Part shown: positions 1-7,862 of the stretch, piece after piece
Position numbering within the stretch: the stretch's first letter is position 1
Layout: each line of letters starts with the position of its first letter
Assembly: GCA_025356635.1 (NCBI GenBank)
Contig: JANXRY010000099.1
Coordinates: 1 to 47,995 of the forward strand
Source: Gammaproteobacteria bacterium
Lineage (GTDB): Bacteria > Pseudomonadota > Gammaproteobacteria > Xanthomonadales > Xanthomonadaceae
Direction: 5' to 3'
DNA: 47,995 nucleotides
Notes under the pieces: model-generated
The model's input: only the letters and a program-made list of their open reading frames with translations
The model's database searches: none
What the model was told of the DNA's origin: nothing
Position numbers and translations under genes: made by a program

Positions 1-1
1 C

Positions 2-151
2 GCCCCGCAATCCCTGGACCAACCCCTGCAGATGGGCCTGTTCGTTCCGGCGACGCCGCCGGTGGTCGAGGCCCTGGCCGGGATCGACCCGGACGAACTG
101 ACGCCCAAACAGGCGCTGGAAGCGCTCTATCGGCTCAAGTCTCTCGGATGA
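2..151 (+). CDS. mutS: DNA mismatch repair protein MutS, C-terminal end (partial)
   Basis: The open frame enters from the left edge and stops with TGA at 149-151, giving 49 residues. The last residues, [17 protein letters not shown], match the conserved C-terminal helix of MutS, the ATPase that recognises base mismatches. This end normally supports dimer and tetramer contacts. Only this tail is visible, so the ATPase and mismatch-binding domains lie outside the window. A GC-rich hairpin follows 20 bases after the stop. The call rests on the tail motif alone. Confidence 0.85.
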   Translation, partial: APQSLDQPLQMGLFVPATPPVVEALAGIDPDELTPKQALEALYRLKSLG

Positions 152-171
152 TCCGGCCTCTGACGTGAAGA

Positions 172-197
172 GGCCGCCCGGATTGCGCCGGGCGGCC
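172..197. terminator. Hairpin between mutS and the convergent secreted-protein gene
   Basis: A perfect 10-bp stem (172-181 with 188-197) and a 6-base loop sit between two convergent genes. There is no clear T tract on either side, so it could end transcription in both directions or simply be a stable 3' end. The position between convergent stops supports a terminator role. Confidence 0.55.
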
Positions 198-219
198 CCT
201 GGGAAACGCTATCGATGGA

Positions 220-1812
220 TCAGTTGCAGGTGGCGAACTTGATGCTGTTGATCGCCGTATGCCAGTTGAAGGTACCGTTCGCAGCGATGTATTCCGTCGT
301 GTACCACATCGTGCAATCGTCGACCGGATCGATGCTCAAGCTGGAATAGTCACCCCAGCGCGAGAGGCCGGTCGACTGCGAACCAGTGCCGAGCTTGAGC
401 TGGGCTTCGGCCTGCATGGTGCCGAGCGCGTCGCCGGGAGCCCGGCCGGTGAAGAAAATAGACGGGTTCAAAGTGCTGGACGACCGGCTGTAGCCGAGTC
501 CGATGTTGCCGACTTTGTCCATCGCGATGCTGCCCATCCAGCGGTGGCTGGCGTCGGGCGCGAACGTGCCCTGCTGGTAGACGCTGAAATTGCCACCGGT
601 ACCGCGCAGTTCGTACCAGCGGACGGCAGCTTGGGACGGAGGCTTGCCCTTGCCCGACGAAGCAACCGCTACCGAGTGGTTCACCAGCAAGGTGTCGTGG
701 CCGCCGATATTGCGGTAGGCGAGCCGGTACATCAGGCGATCGCTCAGAGCATCCAGCTTTTGCGACGTGCCTGCCTGCGGCACCGTGCTGGCGGTCGTGA
801 AGGCAGCCACGGCAATCGCGGTGGGACCAGTGAACGTGGAGTTCGCGGTATTCGCCCAATCGACGTGGAACTTCCAAAGATTCAACTTGCTCGAGCCGAA
901 ATTCAGGAAGTAGTTCGGCGAACCAGCGGCCGGGGCCGTGGAACCGTCGAGATCGGACGGCAGCATACCGCCGTAAGCAGTGCCGGCGTTGAAGCAGACC
1001 TGGGTCGGTGCCGCCGCCCCCGCCATCATCGCGGTACGGTTGTAGGCGCAGGCCATTGCGCCGCCAAACGAATTGCCGTTGAAGATGTTGTAGGTCGCGT
1101 AATAGGCATCCGGCCAGACGCCGAACTTCGGATAGTCATTGAAACCGGTGCCGAAGGAGTAGGCGTAACGGTTCCAGGCGCCGGTCGCGTCGGCCGTCTG
1201 GGAGACAGCGATGCATTGCAGGTAGGGCGTCGTGGAGACGGAGAACTGGGTCATGATCCAGCGATGGGCGGCCTTGTCCCAAAGCACGATGGGGTCACCG
1301 TCGTTGTTGCTCTGGCACGCGCCGCCGAAGCCGGAGAACAAGGTGTTGCCGGCGGCACCACCGGTGGCGGGATAGATCTGGGCGCCGGTGGTCTTGTTGA
1401 AGACGGCAAAGGCTTCATTGACCCACTGCACGTACTGGGTGTCGCCGACCGAGCCGTTGGTGTCCGGCGGGGCGGCGTTGACGCCGTAACCGTTACCGAG
1501 ACCGACGCCTTCCATGCCCACTCCGGCAGTCGCGGCGACTTGCTGGGTGACCATGCGCTGGACGACGGAATCAGGGCCGTTGACGAAATTGATGTTTGGC
1601 AGCTTGATCGGCTTTTCGAACCGCCCGCGGCGCGGCGGAATCGGCTTGATGTCGCGAAGCGGAATCGAGACGTCATGCAGCACCGGCAGCGAAACGACCG
1701 GGCGACGCGCGACATCCGGAACACGGACCTGTGCCGCGGCGGGTGCCGGGGCAAAAGTCGCGGCAGCCGCGACAACGGCCGCGAGCGCGAAGGTCTGGCG
1801 GATAAAATTCAT
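220..1812 (-). CDS. Uncharacterised large secreted protein
   Basis: This is a 530-residue protein with a clear Sec signal peptide: residues 1-28 hold a hydrophobic alanine-rich core ending in AAAQ. The mature part has no catalytic motif I recognise. It is rich in aromatic, glycine, serine and threonine residues. Short recurrent patterns such as NAAPPDTNGSVG, RWIMTQFS and RWMGSIAMDK resemble repeats of a beta-propeller, but I cannot prove this fold. The last residues hold two cysteines (DDCTMWYT and ATCN). From memory, similar hypothetical exported proteins occur in soil Proteobacteria; I cannot name a function. A GGGGAG ribosome site lies 8 bases before the ATG. It is transcribed away from the EXORDIUM-like gene. 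Confidence 0.75.
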   Translation of the reverse strand: MNFIRQTFALAAVVAAAATFAPAPAAAQVRVPDVARRPVVSLPVLHDVSIPLRDIKPIPPRRGRFEKPIKLPNINFVNGPDSVVQRMVTQQVAATAGVGMEGVGLGNGYGVNAAPPDTNGSVGDTQYVQWVNEAFAVFNKTTGAQIYPATGGAAGNTLFSGFGGACQSNNDGDPIVLWDKAAHRWIMTQFSVSTTPYLQCIAVSQTADATGAWNRYAYSFGTGFNDYPKFGVWPDAYYATYNIFNGNSFGGAMACAYNRTAMMAGAAAPTQVCFNAGTAYGGMLPSDLDGSTAPAAGSPNYFLNFGSSKLNLWKFHVDWANTANSTFTGPTAIAVAAFTTASTVPQAGTSQKLDALSDRLMYRLAYRNIGGHDTLLVNHSVAVASSGKGKPPSQAAVRWYELRGTGGNFSVYQQGTFAPDASHRWMGSIAMDKVGNIGLGYSRSSSTLNPSIFFTGRAPGDALGTMQAEAQLKLGTGSQSTGLSRWGDYSSLSIDPVDDCTMWYTTEYIAANGTFNWHTAINSIKFATCN

Positions 1813-1884
1813 CTAGGAATCTCCCCTGAAAGTTGGTCCAAATAGGTCAAGCGGCGCACTAACTTGACTTTTATACGCCTGCCC

Positions 1885-1927
1885 GGAGGGAAATGATATG
1901 AATTACCAGAACTTCGTCACACTTTGA
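1885..1927 (+). other. Strong ribosome site and 9-codon reading frame ahead of the EXORDIUM-like gene
   Basis: GGAGGG at 1885-1890 is a near-ideal Shine-Dalgarno sequence. It is followed by ATG at 1898-1900, which opens a frame that stops after nine codons (TGA 1925-1927). That frame is not the one of the downstream gene. The site looks like the original start of the EXORDIUM-like gene left behind after a frameshift or deletion. It could instead encode a short leader peptide. Confidence 0.4.
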
Positions 1928-1949
1928 CCCATCGAGCGCCCCGGGCTAG

Positions 1950-2825
1950 CTGACGTCAACACAGCCACTGGCGAACTTGTACCGTCCCACCGGCAAGGGT
2001 TGGGGCGAGGCCGTCAGCGGCCGCGTCGACGAAGGCAACAAGCCGGGCGGTCAGGCCGGTGGTGGCGGCAAGCCGACCACCAACATCACCCTGCATGGTG
2101 GTCCGGTGATTACCGCGACCAACAACATTTACATCATCTGGTATGGCAGCTGGGCTAGCGGCACCCAGAGCATCCTGACCGACTTCGCCTCCTCGATCGG
2201 CGGCTCGCCCTACTTCAACATCAATCAGAGCTACTACAACAGCGCCAACGTCCACGTGCCCGGCACGGTCAGCTACATGGGTTCCACTACTGACGCTTAC
2301 TCGCAAGGCCCGGCATCCACCTCGCTCAGCGATACGCAGATTCAGAACATCGTGCAGATTGCCCTGAACAACCACGCGTTTGGCGCCAACCCCGACCCGA
2401 ACGGCATCTATTTCGTGCTGACCTCGGCCGACGTGCACAAGTCCGGCTTCGGTACCAGCTATTGCGGCTGGCACACCGCTGCGACGATGAATGGTGTGGA
2501 CGTCAAGTACTCCTTCGTCGGCGACCCGGCGGTCCAGTATCCGGGCAATTGTGGCCAACAAGTGACCGGCCCGAACGGCAACAGCGGCGCCGATGCCATG
2601 GCCAGCGTCTTTGCCCATGAACTGGAAGAAGAAACCACCGATCCGGACCTGAACGCCTGGTACGACCGGAGCGGCGCGGAGAACGGCGACAAGTGCGCAT
2701 GGAACTTCGGAACCACGTACAAGGCTGCCAATGGTGCGTTGGCCAACATGAAGCTCGGCACGCGCGATTACCTGATCCAGCAGAACTGGTCGGCGCTGAC
2801 CCAGGCCTGCCGACTGGCCAAGTAA
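1950..2825 (+). pseudogene. EXORDIUM/PHI-1-like protein, apparently without start and signal peptide
   Basis: The readable frame opens after TAG at 1947-1949. The only usable start codons are weak, for example TTG at 1977, which gives 282 residues. From there the protein matches my recollection of the phosphate-induced protein 1/EXORDIUM family (PF04674). The markers are NIYIIWYGSW near the N-terminus, then YCGWHT, and HELEEETTDPDLNAWYD, which looks like a metal-binding HExxE-type helix. Family members are exported, yet here no signal peptide is encoded in frame. A strong ribosome site and an ATG in another frame lie just upstream. I infer a 5' deletion or frameshift. A cytoplasmic product starting at TTG 1977 is the alternative. 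The body of the frame is intact to the TAA. Confidence 0.6.
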
Positions 2826-2850
2826 TCTCGACGCTTAGCTCCACTTGAAC

Positions 2851-2884
2851 AACCGCGTGCGCGCGAGTGCATGCGGTTTTTCTT
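2851..2884 (+). terminator. Rho-independent terminator after the EXORDIUM-like gene
   Basis: A 10-bp stem with one G-U pair (2851-2860 with 2869-2878) has an 8-base loop and is followed by a T-rich run (TTTTCTTT). It lies 26 bases after the stop codon, as expected for an intrinsic terminator. Confidence 0.75.
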
Positions 2885-2931
2885 TGCCTGCTTTCCATGC
2901 AAGGATGGGAAATGCAAACCGGAGAACTGCC

Positions 2932-3444
2932 ATGAATCCGCTACGACATCTCCCCGCTCCGCTCCTGATCGCGCTTGCCATTGCATCGTTCGCCGGACCG
3001 CCGGCACGAGCTGATGACCTGATCAAGAACGTGTCTATGACCCGTTTCATGCTGGTCTTTTCCGACCTCGAGAAGATCCTTGCGAAGGCTATTTCAGGGC
3101 ATGACCAGACCGCCATCGACGGACTGCTGTCACCCGACTTCGAACTGCGGCCGGGCGAACATCCCGGCGAACCGACCACGCGCTCCAACTGGCTCGCCGC
3201 AGCCGCATCGGGCCATGCGGGCGACATGGAGCAATTGAGCGTGCATGAGCTCGGCGACGTGGCCGTCGCCAGTTTCGTCCGGTCCGTTCCTGCCAGCGGC
3301 GACACCGCGGAGCTGTCACGCAGCTACATCGTCGATGTCTGGAAGAAGCAGGGCAATGATTGGCAGTTGGTCACGCGCTACCAGTCGGCGCTGCCGGCGG
3401 CCGATGCGCCGACGGAGGACATCGCCCCGACCGGTAAGGGCTGA
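2932..3444 (+). CDS. Exported NTF2-like (SnoaL/DUF4440-type) protein
   Basis: This protein has 170 residues from the ATG at 2932, preceded by GGAG 8 bases upstream. An in-frame upstream extension exists but would bury the signal peptide, so I chose this start. Residues 1-27 form a Sec signal (hydrophobic PLLIALAIASFA, then PPARA). The mature part has the cone-like NTF2 pattern: an N-terminal helix with FSDLEKILAKAI, the DxxAIDGLLSPDFELR segment, a central VHELGDVAVASFV strand and a closing DVWKKQGNDWQLVTRYQ strand. Such proteins often bind small ligands or act as simple enzymes, but I see no way to assign a substrate. It ends 3 bases from the convergent cytochrome gene. Confidence 0.7.
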   Translation: MNPLRHLPAPLLIALAIASFAGPPARADDLIKNVSMTRFMLVFSDLEKILAKAISGHDQTAIDGLLSPDFELRPGEHPGEPTTRSNWLAAAASGHAGDMEQLSVHELGDVAVASFVRSVPASGDTAELSRSYIVDVWKKQGNDWQLVTRYQSALPAADAPTEDIAPTGKG

Positions 3445-3447
3445 TCC

Positions 3448-4092
3448 CTACTGGTTCGGCATCGCCTGCAGGTAGGCCGCCACGTTGTCGATGTTCTCTT
3501 TGGTCAACTCGTGGGCGACGGTCTTCATGATGGCGCCATTGGGCCGGTCATTGGTCCGCTGGAACACCGTCAGTTGCTTGATCAGGTAGTCGACGTGTTG
3601 CCCAGCGATGCGTGGAAACGTTGCCATGCCTTCGCCTTTGGGGCCGTGACAGGTGTTGCAGGCCGGAATGCCCTTGCCGGGCACGCCATCGGTGAAGATA
3701 GCTTTGCCTGCGGCGATCTGTTCCGGCTCGCCTTCAACGGGCTGCCGCTCCAGTGCGAGCCCAGAAAAATGCACGGCCAACTCCTGGATCTGCTTGTCGC
3801 TCAGGTTGTGGCTCAATCCCCACATGTATTCAAAACCGGCAGGATCCTGGCGGCTGTGCCCCTTGAATTCATTGAGCTGTGAGGTGATGTAAGCCTCCTG
3901 CTGCCCGGCGAGATTGGGGAAATTAGGTGACACGGAATTGCCGGCCTGCCCATGGCAATTCGAACAAACCTGTTGTGCCAAAGTATCGCCAGACACATTC
4001 GGGTTCGCGGTATCGCGCGAACGTTGCAGATTCGCGCAACCAACCGCCACGCCGACCATGCCCGCCACAAACAGTATGCGTTTCGTGTCCAT
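3448..4092 (-). CDS. Dihaem cytochrome c4-like lipoprotein
   Basis: This protein has 214 residues. A lipoprotein signal ends in VAVGC, with Cys19 as the likely lipidated residue. Two CxxCH haem sites follow: CSNCH at 43-47 and CNTCH at 145-149. The two halves repeat the same plan, with a PNLAGQ or PRIAGQ motif after each haem and later methionines that could be axial ligands. This is the plan of cytochrome c4, a periplasmic electron carrier for terminal oxidases. Its ATG overlaps the TGA of the upstream cytochrome-porin gene by one base (TGATG), so the two are translationally coupled. The likely job is to take electrons from the outer-membrane partner to the inner-membrane chain. Membrane anchoring by lipid is unusual for plain c4. 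Confidence 0.85.
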   Translation of the reverse strand: MDTKRILFVAGMVGVAVGCANLQRSRDTANPNVSGDTLAQQVCSNCHGQAGNSVSPNFPNLAGQQEAYITSQLNEFKGHSRQDPAGFEYMWGLSHNLSDKQIQELAVHFSGLALERQPVEGEPEQIAAGKAIFTDGVPGKGIPACNTCHGPKGEGMATFPRIAGQHVDYLIKQLTVFQRTNDRPNGAIMKTVAHELTKENIDNVAAYLQAMPNQ

Positions 4093-5522
4093 CAGTACGC
4101 TCCCCAGACATAGAAGAACAACGAATTGTTGTCGCTCGCGTTGCGGCCCTGGCCATCGTAGTTGTGCGATGCACCGTTGTACTTTTCGTACATTGTGTAC
4201 TGGACGCCGACGCGCATGTATTGGATGGGCGTCCAGAATGCTTCCCAGGTCCAGCCACTGATGGCGGGGCTACCTGAGACATTGCCGTAGACGCGGGTCG
4301 GGTCGTACAGCGCCGAATTGGTGCTGCCGCTCTGGTTGAAATGCGCCAGGCTGCCGCCGTACTTGGCCATGTACACGTAACTCACCTTCGCCCGGAACAC
4401 ATTGGTGGTGTCGCTGGCATTGGTGTCGGGCAGCGGGTCGCCATTGGCATCCTCGACCGGCTGGTTGGCCAGAAACGCCGGATAACGGTGGTGATCCCGC
4501 GTGTAGGCGAGCTGCGCCGTGATCGTGTGCGGATCGAGCAGATACTGGTACTGGGAATCGAAGCCGATATCGCGGAAATGATGGACGCTGTTCGGGTCCG
4601 AGGTGTCGAGCGGATCGTCGTAGACGTCAGCAACCATGCCGGATGTCCCAATCATGATGTTGCTCGCCCCCCATGCATGAGACCAAGCCAAGCGCCAGTA
4701 TGGGTTGGTGCCCTGAAGCATGGTCTTCTCGTCTTTCGGTACGCCCGCGCTCATGAACGCCGCCAAGCCGTTTGCGGTACGGTAACCGCCCAACTCGGCG
4801 TAGATGGTCTGGTTCCAATAGGCGTAGGCGCTTATCCCGGCAATATTGCCGCCGGCGGCGATCCCCGGATAAGGCGTATTGCCGTCGATGAAGCTGCTGC
4901 TCGTCGGACTGGGAACGGGAACGTACTGCATCCACGCGGCGGCGGAATTCCACGGGTCCGCGAAGGAAGGGTTGTTGTTCGCCGAGATACCCCAGATGAA
5001 ATCATTGTGTGCGTCCACATGGCGATCGGCGTAGCGAATTTCCATGTTGTCAGCGCCGCTATGGCCGATGTAACCGCCATCGTCGGACTGCCCGGCGTAG
5101 TTGTCGTAGGTGATCTGGAGGAAGGCACCGATGTTATCGGTCACCTTGCCGGCAACGAACACACTGCCCGTCGGAACGATCAACGATCCGTTCTTCTGGA
5201 AATCGCTCGAAGGGTCATCACTCTTGCTGGTGTTGGCGACTTTCGATGCGCTGGCAACGACCATCGCCGACAGCGGAATCGTCCGCTGGCCGATGGTATA
5301 GCCGGTCAGTTTGAACAGGCGCCCGTACGGGGTCAGCTCCGGAAACTGCCCGCCAGCGTGGCAGGCCACGCAGTTCTGCCCGGTCTGTCGGGCAAACAGC
5401 GGTAACGCCGTCGTATTGGCGGGCCACACTGTCGTGACCGCGACGGCAAAGCCCACCGCTGCTGAAATCGAGATCCAGCCGGTAGCCCGGCCTGGGATGC
5501 ATTCGAAGATTGACCGTGGCAT
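4092..5522 (-). CDS. Cyc2-like outer-membrane cytochrome-porin fusion
   Basis: I chose the ATG at 5522, which follows AGGGAG, over a longer frame with 25 extra residues that carry no signal. The 476-residue product has a signal peptide (hydrophobic core about residues 16-33). The mature end reads ALPLFARQTGQNCVACH, with a single haem at 51-55, then FPELTPYGRLFKLTGY. From memory this closely follows the Cyc2 family signature (xPxFARQTGxxCxxCH...PxLxxFGRxFK). The remaining ~400 residues alternate polar and aromatic strands and end in Tyr, as outer-membrane barrels do. Cyc2 proteins oxidise Fe(II) at the cell surface, but related fusions occur in bacteria not known to do so, so the electron donor is open. 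The loop after the haem (AGGQ before FPELTPYGR) may be slightly longer than in classical Cyc2. It is coupled to the c4-like gene. Confidence 0.75.
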   Translation of the reverse strand: MPRSIFECIPGRATGWISISAAVGFAVAVTTVWPANTTALPLFARQTGQNCVACHAGGQFPELTPYGRLFKLTGYTIGQRTIPLSAMVVASASKVANTSKSDDPSSDFQKNGSLIVPTGSVFVAGKVTDNIGAFLQITYDNYAGQSDDGGYIGHSGADNMEIRYADRHVDAHNDFIWGISANNNPSFADPWNSAAAWMQYVPVPSPTSSSFIDGNTPYPGIAAGGNIAGISAYAYWNQTIYAELGGYRTANGLAAFMSAGVPKDEKTMLQGTNPYWRLAWSHAWGASNIMIGTSGMVADVYDDPLDTSDPNSVHHFRDIGFDSQYQYLLDPHTITAQLAYTRDHHRYPAFLANQPVEDANGDPLPDTNASDTTNVFRAKVSYVYMAKYGGSLAHFNQSGSTNSALYDPTRVYGNVSGSPAISGWTWEAFWTPIQYMRVGVQYTMYEKYNGASHNYDGQGRNASDNNSLFFYVWGAY

Positions 5523-5590
5523 GTTGTTCTCCCTGTTTGCCCGAAACTCGGAACTTGTAGGGAGTGTGGAACCGACCCCAATGGGGCACC

Positions 5591-5604
5591 TTGACATTGG
5601 TCAA
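5591..5604. promoter_or_regulatory. FNR/DNR-type palindrome upstream of the cytochrome-porin gene
   Basis: TTGACATTGGTCAA is a perfect TTGAC-N4-GTCAA inverted repeat. It fits the binding pattern of the CRP/FNR superfamily (FNR consensus TTGAT-N4-ATCAA; DNR/NnrR variants use GAC/GTC). It is centred about 75 bases upstream of the ATG at 5522, within the 118-base gap after hslR. I see no convincing -10 element at the spacing expected for class II activation, so the exact mode is unclear. Confidence 0.5.
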
Positions 5605-5640
5605 TTGCGCTGTCGGTGTGTTGCCACACAGTGGGAACCA

Positions 5641-6039
5641 CTAACTCGAGTCGATATCGCCCAGCGCCTGGATCAGGCGGCGGGCGCGCTTGTCGGGTTT
5701 GCCCGAGGGCGGCCGATAGCCGGCGTTGGCGGCACGTCGTTCAGCAGCTTCGCGCAGGCGGCGTTCGCGCGATTCTTCGGTTTCGCTGTACAGGGTCTGC
5801 GCGATCGTCGCCGAGCCGCGCTTGTCGCTCAAAGCCAACACGGTGACTTCGAAGCGCTCCTCGCCCCGGCGAACGTGCAACTCTTCGCCACCGCGTAGCG
5901 GGCGTGCGGGCTTGGCCGACTGGCCTTCGATCTCGACCTTGCCGGACTCGATCGCCTGCTTGGCCAGCGAGCGCGTCTTGTAGAAACGCGCAGCCCAGAG
6001 CCAAAGATCGAGTCGAACGGTAGTGAGTGGTTCTTTCAT
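5641..6039 (-). CDS. hslR: Hsp15 family ribosome-associated S4-domain protein
   Basis: This protein has 132 residues from the ATG at 6039. The longer upstream frame runs through a terminator and is discarded. The S4 RNA-binding motif is at the N-terminus: VRLDLWLWAARFYKTRSLA, then KQAIESGKVEIEGQSAKPARPLRGGE. A basic C-terminal tail follows (RERRLREAAERRA, KRARRLIQAL). Hsp15 binds free 50S subunits carrying nascent peptidyl-tRNA and helps recycle stalled ribosomes. It follows the rplS terminator and precedes the cytochrome unit, which has its own gap and likely its own promoter. Confidence 0.85.
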   Translation of the reverse strand: MKEPLTTVRLDLWLWAARFYKTRSLAKQAIESGKVEIEGQSAKPARPLRGGEELHVRRGEERFEVTVLALSDKRGSATIAQTLYSETEESRERRLREAAERRAANAGYRPPSGKPDKRARRLIQALGDIDSS

Positions 6040-6048
6040 GGCCTGGAA

Positions 6049-6075
6049 AAGCAAAACGGCCGCTGTTGCGGCCGT
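6049..6075 (-). terminator. Terminator after rplS
   Basis: An 8-bp perfect stem (6056-6063 with 6068-6075) closes a 4-base loop. On the minus strand a T-rich run (TTTTGCTTTT) follows the stem. It lies 22 bases after the rplS stop and ends the ribosomal operon. Confidence 0.85.
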
Positions 6076-6097
6076 CTTGATGAGCGGTGGGAAGCGA

Positions 6098-6460
6098 TCA
6101 GTCGGCCAAACGGGCGGACAGGTCTTCCTTGATGCGGGCCTTCTTGCCCTGCAGGTCGCGCAGATAATAGAGCTTGCCGGCGCGGACATGACCGCGGCGC
6201 TTCACCGACACCGAGTCAATGACCAAGCTGTGAGTCTGGAACACACGCTCAACGCCAAAACCGTGCGAGATCTTGCGGACAGTGAAGGCTGAGTTCAGGC
6301 CAGCGTTCTTGATCGCGATAACCACGCCTTCATAGGCCTGGACGCGCTCGCGATTGCCTTCTTTGACCTTGACGTTGACCACAACGGTATCGCCCGGGCC
6401 AAAACTTGGCAGCTTGCGAGTGATCTGGTCGGCTTCAAATTGCTGGAGGAGCTTGTTCAT
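6098..6460 (-). CDS. rplS: Ribosomal protein bL19
   Basis: This 120-residue protein has the full L19 pattern: [30 protein letters not shown], then [18 protein letters not shown] and the basic [24 protein letters not shown] tail region. It sits at the 30S-50S interface. It is the last gene of the classical rpsP-rimM-trmD-rplS order and is followed by a strong intrinsic terminator. A TATAAT box in the 93-base gap before it suggests that it can also be transcribed alone, which would help match ribosomal protein supply. Confidence 0.97.
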   Translation of the reverse strand: MNKLLQQFEADQITRKLPSFGPGDTVVVNVKVKEGNRERVQAYEGVVIAIKNAGLNSAFTVRKISHGFGVERVFQTHSLVIDSVSVKRRGHVRAGKLYYLRDLQGKKARIKEDLSARLAD

Positions 6461-6526
6461 GGTTGCACCGGTGGGATCTTGCGATCGGTCGAATCTGGAC
6501 TGCCGGTCGGCAGCAGTAAGCTGATA

Positions 6527-6532
6527 ATTATA
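6527..6532 (-). promoter_or_regulatory. Putative internal promoter -10 box for rplS
   Basis: On the minus strand a perfect TATAAT lies 66 bases before the rplS ATG, in the trmD-rplS gap. The -35 region is poor. A small hairpin (6500-6505 with 6508-6513) follows in the leader. Confidence 0.45.
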
Positions 6533-6553
6533 ACGGGCGAAACGACTGATTGG

Positions 6554-7321
6554 CTAGGGGTTTTCAGGCTTTCCAGCCAGGGCCCGCCATTCCGCCTGGA
6601 ATTCCGCCAACAGGGCCGCATCGGTCTTGTCCAGGACCAGCCGGGCCAGCAGGTCCGGGCGACGTAGCCAGGTCCGGCCCAGGCTTTGCTGGCGGCGCCA
6701 GCGGGCGATTTTGGCGTGGTCGCCCGAGAGCAGGACCGGGGGGACGCCTTCGGTGCCCCAGGCCTCGGACCGGGTGTAATGCGGGCAGTCGAGCAGGCCG
6801 TCCTCGAAGCTGTCCTGGGCGGCGGATCCAGCGTCGTTCAAGGCGCCTTCCTGCAAGCGGCCGACCGCGTCGATCACCACCGCAGCGGCAAGCTCGCCAC
6901 CGGACAGCACGTAATCGCCGATCGATAGTTCTTCGTCGACTTCACGTTCGAGAAAGCGCTCGTCCAGCCCCTCGTAACGACCGCAAACCAGGATTAGCCG
7001 GGGCATCGCAGCCAATTCACGCGCCTTGGCCTGGGTCAGCGGCGTCCCCTGCGGGCTCAGGCAGATGACCTTGGCTGGCTCGGGCGAAGCGGCACGCGCC
7101 GCATCGAGACAGGCCTTCAAAGGCTCTGGCAGCATGACCATGCCAGGGCCGCCGCCAAAGGGGCGGTCATCGACGCGGCGGTAGTTGTCGGTGGCGAAAT
7201 CACGCGGATTCCAGGCCTCGACTTGCAACAGGCCGCGCTCCAGCGCACGCCCGACCACGCCGACCTGGGCGGCCTGGCGGATGAAGTCCGGAAACAGGCT
7301 GAGCACGTCGATCCGCAGCAT
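6554..7321 (-). CDS. trmD: tRNA (guanine37-N1)-methyltransferase TrmD
   Basis: This protein has 255 residues from the ATG at 7321, which overlaps the rimM stop by one base (TGATG). An upstream in-frame start would add six residues and is less likely. The N-terminal SPOUT domain shows the deep trefoil knot motifs: [33 protein letters not shown], and [13 protein letters not shown]. The C-terminal helical part carries the tRNA-binding HYTRSE and [17 protein letters not shown] segments. It makes m1G37 next to the anticodon and so prevents +1 frameshifting. Confidence 0.97.
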   Translation of the reverse strand: MLRIDVLSLFPDFIRQAAQVGVVGRALERGLLQVEAWNPRDFATDNYRRVDDRPFGGGPGMVMLPEPLKACLDAARAASPEPAKVICLSPQGTPLTQAKARELAAMPRLILVCGRYEGLDERFLEREVDEELSIGDYVLSGGELAAAVVIDAVGRLQEGALNDAGSAAQDSFEDGLLDCPHYTRSEAWGTEGVPPVLLSGDHAKIARWRRQQSLGRTWLRRPDLLARLVLDKTDAALLAEFQAEWRALAGKPENP

Positions 7322-7827
7322 CAGAAGTCCGCGTCCCAATCGACGGTGATGGTTTTTGCTTCGAAATCGATGGCGAACACAAATCGATCCGGCAGGAACG
7401 GGATCAATCGTTCACGATCACCAGTTACCACGATAACGTCGTTGGCAGCGGTTTCGAACAGATGCGAGACGGTGCCGAGGACGACGCCCTCGCGATTGAC
7501 GACGCTCAACCCTTCGAGATCGATCCAGTAATATTCGCCCGACTTCGGCGCTGGCAAACGACTGCGCTCCACCCAGACTTCGGCGCCACGCAGAGCCTCG
7601 GCGGCGTCGCGATCCTCGACGCCAGGAAAGCGCGCGACCACGCCTTTGGCGGTATCGCGACCGGATGCGCCGGACAACTCGGATTCCGCTCCGGCATGCA
7701 GCAATCGCCAGGGCTGGTACTTGAGCAGTGCCATCGGCGGATCGGTGAAGCTCTGCAGCTTTATTTCGCCGCGAACGCCAAAAGCGCCGAGGACCCTGCC
7801 CAGCAGGATTCGGCGCTCTTGAGTCAT
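7321..7827 (-). CDS. rimM: Ribosome maturation factor RimM
   Basis: This 168-residue protein has the two RimM domains. The N-terminal beta-barrel starts [18 protein letters not shown], and the C-terminal PRC-barrel has [14 protein letters not shown], then [14 protein letters not shown] and the closing [14 protein letters not shown]. RimM binds S19 and helps 30S head maturation. It lies 35 bases after rpsP and is coupled to trmD by a one-base overlap. Confidence 0.96.
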   Translation of the reverse strand: MTQERRILLGRVLGAFGVRGEIKLQSFTDPPMALLKYQPWRLLHAGAESELSGASGRDTAKGVVARFPGVEDRDAAEALRGAEVWVERSRLPAPKSGEYYWIDLEGLSVVNREGVVLGTVSHLFETAANDVIVVTGDRERLIPFLPDRFVFAIDFEAKTITVDWDADF

Positions 7828-7862
7828 GACGGAGTCCCCGCGAGATGCCGCAGGGGAAAAGC

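Noticed and set aside
259-1845. Long plus-strand open frame (528 codons) opposite the secreted-protein gene
   Set aside because: It is an antisense shadow in GC-rich DNA. The minus-strand frame has a signal peptide, a ribosome site and a coherent protein.
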